NCBI GenBank assembly: GCA_930367205.1
Contig: OV884015.1
Location: 80,801,341 to 80,865,340, forward strand
Source of the DNA: Acanthosoma haemorrhoidale
Lineage: Eukaryota; Arthropoda; Insecta; Hemiptera; Acanthosomatidae
DNA: 64,000 bases
Direction: 5' to 3'
How positions within the stretch are numbered: the stretch's first letter is position 1; each line of letters opens with the position of its first letter. Below, one piece after another: positions 59,430-64,000 of the stretch. A program made the position numbers and the translations under genes. The notes under the pieces were generated by a model that had not been told where the DNA came from, did not search any database, and saw only the letters and a program-made list of their open reading frames with translations.

Positions 59430-59588
59430 AATTCTTGAAGAATATGTGCTTTTTATGTGTATATATACAATATATAATTTTTTTATTTCAATTTTCTATA
59501 TTTTATTTCTTTTCACATTATTGTTCTAAAGTTCAGTTAAAGGACACACTTTATGTTAAATAAATGTCTGTTCTTAAGAGACATAGCG
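59430..59588 (+). repeat. Dispersed repeat, copy 2
   Basis: Counterpart of 51300-51475; the end tgttcttaagagacatagcg is the best-conserved part. Confidence 0.45.
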
Positions 59589-60368
59589 TAATGCTATAGG
59601 ACGTGAACTACGATTTCAATTTACATTACTTTTTTCAGTTTCTTGGCTCTTTCATATTCTTTCATTGGCTCAAAATGAAGTAAGGCAAATATCATTATTA
59701 ATTATTTAACTATTTTATTAATAGTTTAGCCCCTAGCTAACCACCTCATACCAACATTTTCATTCACCACACTCCCCAGAAGCCCATACAAAACCTACAA
59801 CGAGATCAGCTGGGGTCACAACGGCGCTGCAGATAATACCCCACGTACTAACCAAGTCGTTGAGCAGTGAAGTAGTTCCCAGTGCCAAACTCGTGTCAAT
59901 AGCAGAAACCTGCAGTTGCAATGTTATTCATAATTTGTGTAGCAAAATATAATTATGTATAACACTCGTCTGTAGGTAATTAAATTCCTATATTAGACTG
60001 GAGCATAATTGAACGAGCTAGTATGCTAAAAATAGGAACGGGAAAAAATCCTTTTTAGTTTAGATTATTGAAATTTTAGGCAAGGTACTCGAAGACTCGT
60101 GCTTACAAGCTAAAAAATATCACAGTTCCCATCTTATATTTAGGGTAGAGAGGAATATTCTTTCTATTTATTGTGAATTTCCTTGTAAGGTACTCTCAGT
60201 GAGTGAAGTGGTGTTGTTATATAAGGATTGTAATGTTCTGAACCTTAAATTCATTCTATCGGGATCATTCGATGTAATTATTTGTTTTTTACAAGCTACT
60301 CTGTAAATTGGGGTCACGATTCTTGAACAAATTTTTATGGCTCTCAGTTGAATTCATTAACAAAAATG
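59589..60368. other. No gene recognised
   Basis: A+T-rich with no motif seen. Confidence 0.5.
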
Positions 60369-60432
60369 TTCCTAAATCTTGAGCTGCCTATGTTCAAGGT
60401 GCCAAAGCATTCGTGGGATGAATGTTTAATTC
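60369..60432 (+). repeat. 64-bp repeat, copy 2
   Basis: Counterpart of 58911-58974, about 1.4 kb away in the same orientation. Confidence 0.7.
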
Positions 60433-60533
60433 TTCTGAATTTGTCTCCCTTGGCAAACGGGCCCTTATTCATTTGTCAGCTACTCGTTGGAGATATTTCA
60501 TCTTTGCTCCCAAAACTCTTCTCCAATGCCTGT

Positions 60534-60761
60534 TTATTCTTTTAAAGTCCCTGAGTTTGGATTAGCCTTTCTAACCCAATTGTACAACTCTAGTTCTGAT
60601 ATTCCATTGTTCATGTTTATCACCTTCCCAAGGTATTTAGTCCCATTTTTTACACATTCCAATAGATTAAGGACTGCCGTGATTCTCTTGCAACTAGCAG
60701 GTCTTGTGTTGAAAATCATTTCTCGAGAACACCCTGATTGCCTCATTGTACATAAAAACAA
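60534..60761 (-). pseudogene. RT thumb fragment, unclassified LINE
   Basis: Minus-strand segment with TKYLGKVINMNNGISELEL followed by RKANPNSGTLKE. This resembles the '(F)KYLG..I..(D/N)...EI..RI..A......L' block that follows the RT active site in many LINEs. The neighbouring 64-bp repeat and the C-terminal relic at 39523 may derive from the same family, but that is inference. No catalytic motif is present. Confidence 0.45.
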
Positions 60762-60857
60762 TAATGAAAATTAAGTTGAAGATTTTATTGGGAGTACAGC
60801 TTGGGCTGATGTAAAATTGTTGTTGGTTTTTATCAAGTTTATTCATGGACAGCATGA

Positions 60858-61215
60858 AAATACCATGTATGACTGCATCGGGGTATGATAGAGAAGAACA
60901 GAGTGTTAAACATGATTGGTAAGAGTAAGTGACAATAGTTAGGCGCGAAGTAATACAAAGAAAAAATGAGGAAGATTTGAGTAAAGTAACTTATGAATTG
61001 ATAGATAGGTAGATATGAAACAGGTATATTTAACTGACATGGACCCAACAAAATATAAAAAACATAGTCTGCTATAGGTCATATTTTCCTTATATCTACC
61101 TCATCTTCGATTTGTATACTTTGCACCTGACTATTGTCACTAATTCTTACCAATCATGTTTAACACCTACAATTGTTTCTTGATACCAATACCTAATGCA
61201 GACAAACCATGATAT
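60858..61215. repeat. Foldback: imperfect inverted repeat with about 130-bp arms
   Basis: The left arm (60858-60990) and right arm (61085-61215) are reverse complements with mismatches. The best block is gtgttaaacatgattggtaagag/aa.t(a)agtgacaatag, with further matches to tac/tcatg...gtctgcat outward. The spacer is about 95 bp. It is a MITE or foldback element; transcription would give a long hairpin RNA. Confidence 0.65.
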
Positions 61216-61845
61216 ATTCGGAACCTTTTTCCTAGTGGAACTTGTGGAAATTAGGTGTTGACGAACACCTAACAACTCTTTGTCATCAACCCAATCCAAT
61301 CACCAAACAAAATGTTCAATTCATTTATATACTCATGGCTAACAATTAAGAATAGGTTTTGTTTTATTTATTAGACAATTCACATATGATACAAATGACG
61401 GTTGGTATTGCTGCTGTAGGGTAACAATAGAATAGCAATAAAATTAATAACTATGAGTAAAAATATCGATTTATCAATGATTAAATATATCGATTGAGAT
61501 GAGTGAGTGAGGAGGTTATAGTGAGAAAAACTTAATGAAAAAAAAAGAGTTTGACAGTGTGAAGTGTTTTCTTTTTATTTTGGCTAAAACCTTGTGCAAA
61601 GTATAAAGACAGCAACACTGCTTCAAAATTAAAAGGACCTTGCTTTCCCTTTGTGGTTATGCTAGTTGAGGAATGATTATACAATATAAAATTCAATGAC
61701 ACTACCATAGCAGTTAGACGTTGTAAAATTGTCAACGTAAAGTATTAAGATGATCCTTATTTAATACCTGTGATTATCAATAGATAGAAGGACGTCTATG
61801 AAGAAACATCATGAGTTTAAAAAAAGGACTAAACCACTCTAAAAT
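61216..61845. other. No gene recognised
   Basis: A+T-rich; nothing supported. Confidence 0.5.
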
Positions 61846-62256
61846 AAAACTAATTTTTATTAATAAACAAAACTTCTTTATTGTAATAAAATTACAATCT
61901 GCCTTATTAGGCTATAAGTAATTGTGATAAATGTTCTCACTCAAACCATATTTACAATTCTTCATTCACTCGCTCATTCATACAGTACTTACAAAAAGCC
62001 CAGCACGTGGTTATCATCTCCCCCACATGGGAAAGAGGGAGTGGAGTCTTGCGGTCCCCACGCTCCTCTGTCAGACGCGTCACTGGATACGAGCCAGTGG
62101 AGGATGACCAAGAGCTTGAGAGCCACAGGCGCTCAGGACATGGAGAAACTGGCCATTGCCAGAACTTCCATTGTTACGTATTTATAGCATGTCATGAGGT
62201 AACTGCCGCTTTAGTCTCCGAGGAATATTACAGAGATGAGATGCGTAAAACTAATT
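61846..62256 (-). mobile_element. Family A LINE, 5'-truncated copy with TSD
   Basis: The element proper is 61856-62246, flanked by AAAACTAATT (61846-61855 and 62247-62256). The minus strand covers the last codons of ORF2 and the 3' UTR with two 37-bp units, ending ggcagattgtaattttattacaataaag and an A-rich tail. Plus-strand open frames here are antisense and not genes. Confidence 0.8.
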
Positions 62257-63809
62257 AACTAAAAATTTAACTTGTACTTAGAGTACACCACATGTTTCTT
62301 TGGTGAATTTCTGGAAACAAATTTGTCTGGTCAATCTGCAGTTTACTGGCACGTTTCCCACCATCAGAAAGTGGTGTTCTCAAAAATTCAAATGGTTCTG
62401 TGTCCAGTATCCTTACCAGGTATATCACTTGGTACCCGACAAATTCCGAAACAATCGGCTGGCTTCAAATCGGCTTGATTCTAAATGAATTTAATTTGTT
62501 CTTCTAATAAATAAGTTGACAATAAATCCGGATATGGTTTAAACACCTCTAAATTTCCAGCTTAGTGAAGTCTACTGGCACCCGTAACATCCAGTGCTTA
62601 TCCTACCACATTCTGGATACACATTAGTGAAAACTCCATAGAGAAAATATATTTATCACGTCTCACCCTGGATGAGTTATTGCCATCCCCTGGCCAAAAG
62701 AGAGTAGGGATCCACAGAGCCGATGAGAAGATGGCTGGTTGCTGAGCCAGCACCACACAGACCCATTTGCATTTCCTATCAGGGCCCTGTTAGCACCCAC
62801 CCTCAATTTCGGATATTGAAAGCCCCTCTCTTCGGCTCACTTTCACTGGTTTTATCCTCCCTTTAATAAATAAATCCTTTGACGTTGTTTTTTCTTCGGG
62901 CAACTATGTCGCTTAATACATTTTTTTACAGTATCTAGTTATATATTTAAAAAGGGGCCACTGAGTAGAAAACCATTTTATGTGTGTTTACTCATATATT
63001 TTCCAGATTTTTATCAGCGGCTATGGTTACTTTGTTTAGCTCTTCTTGATGTTTTTTAGGTTTTTGGTTTTTTCAATGGAAGAAATCGTTAGGTTTTTGA
63101 CCTTGTGTATTTCTGTTCTGTTCTTTTTGAGTCCGGAGCTCAAACTATAGCCAAGAAATTTTATGTACAGGTACAGGAATAGAAGAAAAAAATCAGACAG
63201 TGTCAATAATTACTTGCTACAACAATAATAAACTTAATTCCATAATTATGTAGTCAATGGTAGTAGGGGAAGTTAAATTCATTATGACCGTAAGTAGTTT
63301 GTTTTTGGAATGCCACTTGTGGGTTGGTATTTTTAGTAAAAGGCATTGTTAATAAAGCTTAATATATCAATTTCACCAAGTAATCATTTAAATAACCATC
63401 TATGTTAGAGTATATCATAAGGTTATATTACGTGAATTAGATTTTTCTTAATATTAGCATGTGGCGTACACAAAACATTGTTTATGTTAAAAAAATTAAA
63501 ATTATTAATGACCAGTATGGCTCGTAAAATTGCAATATTTTTTTAATCTTCGTGCCTAACTCTGGTGGTATAACCAACCGAAAGCACTTGTATCTCTTTT
63601 AAAATATTTGGAGTGGTTGGCTAAAAACAAGCATTATTCTAAAGTCAATAAATATTTGAGCTCAAAATAGTGCAGTCTGATATCTCTTAAAAAATTGAAC
63701 ATTTTACCAATTCAGCTAGAAATGTAATGTAATTATAGTAATATCAATTGAAAATTTCGCATTGAAGACCAACTCGTATACTCCTTTAACCAAACATTCC
63801 AGATGTGTA
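62257..63809. other. No gene recognised
   Basis: Two overlapping plus-strand frames at 62272-62488 and a G+C-richer patch at 62640-62860 show no motif. Confidence 0.45.
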
Positions 63810-64000
63810 GTTTGTATTTTTTTTTTATTAATTTTAGTAAAATTAAAATTAATTTAAAATTACCCTGCTGGGGCGAGGCCAGGTACGACCTGCCCGACTA
63901 CAAACCAATGCCTAGTACCCCTAGGCTCCGCCATAGGTAGACTCTCACTACCTTCCCGAACCCACCAGCCTCCTTTAGGCATCCCACACCCCATATCCTT
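63810..64000 (-). mobile_element. Possible 3' end of another retroelement (cut by window edge)
   Basis: On the minus strand a G+C-rich block (64000-63860, ...cctcgccccagcagggtaa) changes abruptly to an A-rich tail (63857-63817, on the plus strand poly(T) at about 63819-63828). G+C-rich body followed by A-rich tail is the usual look of a LINE or SINE 3' end. No coding motif is readable in the 140 bp present. Confidence 0.3.

Noticed and set aside
59260..59529. 89-codon plus-strand frame with long hydrophobic stretch
   Set aside because: Phenylalanine/isoleucine/leucine-rich translation of T-rich DNA; part of a dispersed repeat.
1..64000. CRISPR arrays, bacterial operons, riboswitches, phage
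   Set aside because: No regularly spaced direct repeats, no dense coding, and all mobile elements are eukaryotic types.

Overview
The window looks like non-coding DNA from an insect nuclear genome. It is strongly A+T-rich, has no dense array of long reading frames, and holds retrotransposon clades typical of arthropods (Jockey-type LINEs, a gypsy-type Gag relic, a piggyBac-like transposase relic). A hemipteran host is only a guess. No rRNA gene, bacterial-type operon, CRISPR array or intact host protein-coding gene is visible. Most short reading frames are chance products of A+T-rich sequence or antisense shadows of transposons.

The best-supported object is a nearly full-length Jockey-clade LINE ('family A') on the minus strand at 14228-18976. 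It is flanked by a perfect 12-bp target-site duplication. ORF1 (17259-18584) is intact: 441 codons, three zinc knuckles. ORF2 (14592-17258) has apurinic endonuclease and reverse transcriptase domains but is broken by an in-frame TGA and two frameshifts, and it lacks an ATG. At least seven 5'-truncated family A copies lie elsewhere (6815, 42256, 46730, 51517, 54961, 55526, 61856), two with clear target-site duplications. A second Jockey-like family ('family B') has three 3' copies (1-943, 3105-3640, 37147-37725).

A repeat family at 1050, 27388, 33190, 48426 and 54430 resolves into long terminal repeats. Two copies (27388-28005 and 48426-49254) are solo LTRs with TGT...ACA ends and perfect 5-bp duplications. 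Older relics include a gypsy-type gag (9958-10734), an RT/RNase H LINE relic (22400-23830), three other RT fragments (32838, 39523, 60534) and a piggyBac-like transposase relic (19311-20269). Two inverted-repeat elements are present: a MITE-like element at 42041-43276 that carries a nested LINE copy, and a foldback at 60858-61215.

Possible host signals are weak. Four short minus-strand open segments with plausible splice signals (37754-37978, 25212-25287, 20311-20428, 12265-12323) could be exons of one large gene with transposon-filled introns. A 73-codon minus-strand frame at 57231-57452 reads like a small secreted protein but carries two in-frame stops. I do not see an undescribed multi-gene system. 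The interest lies in transposon architecture and in testing these exon and peptide candidates.
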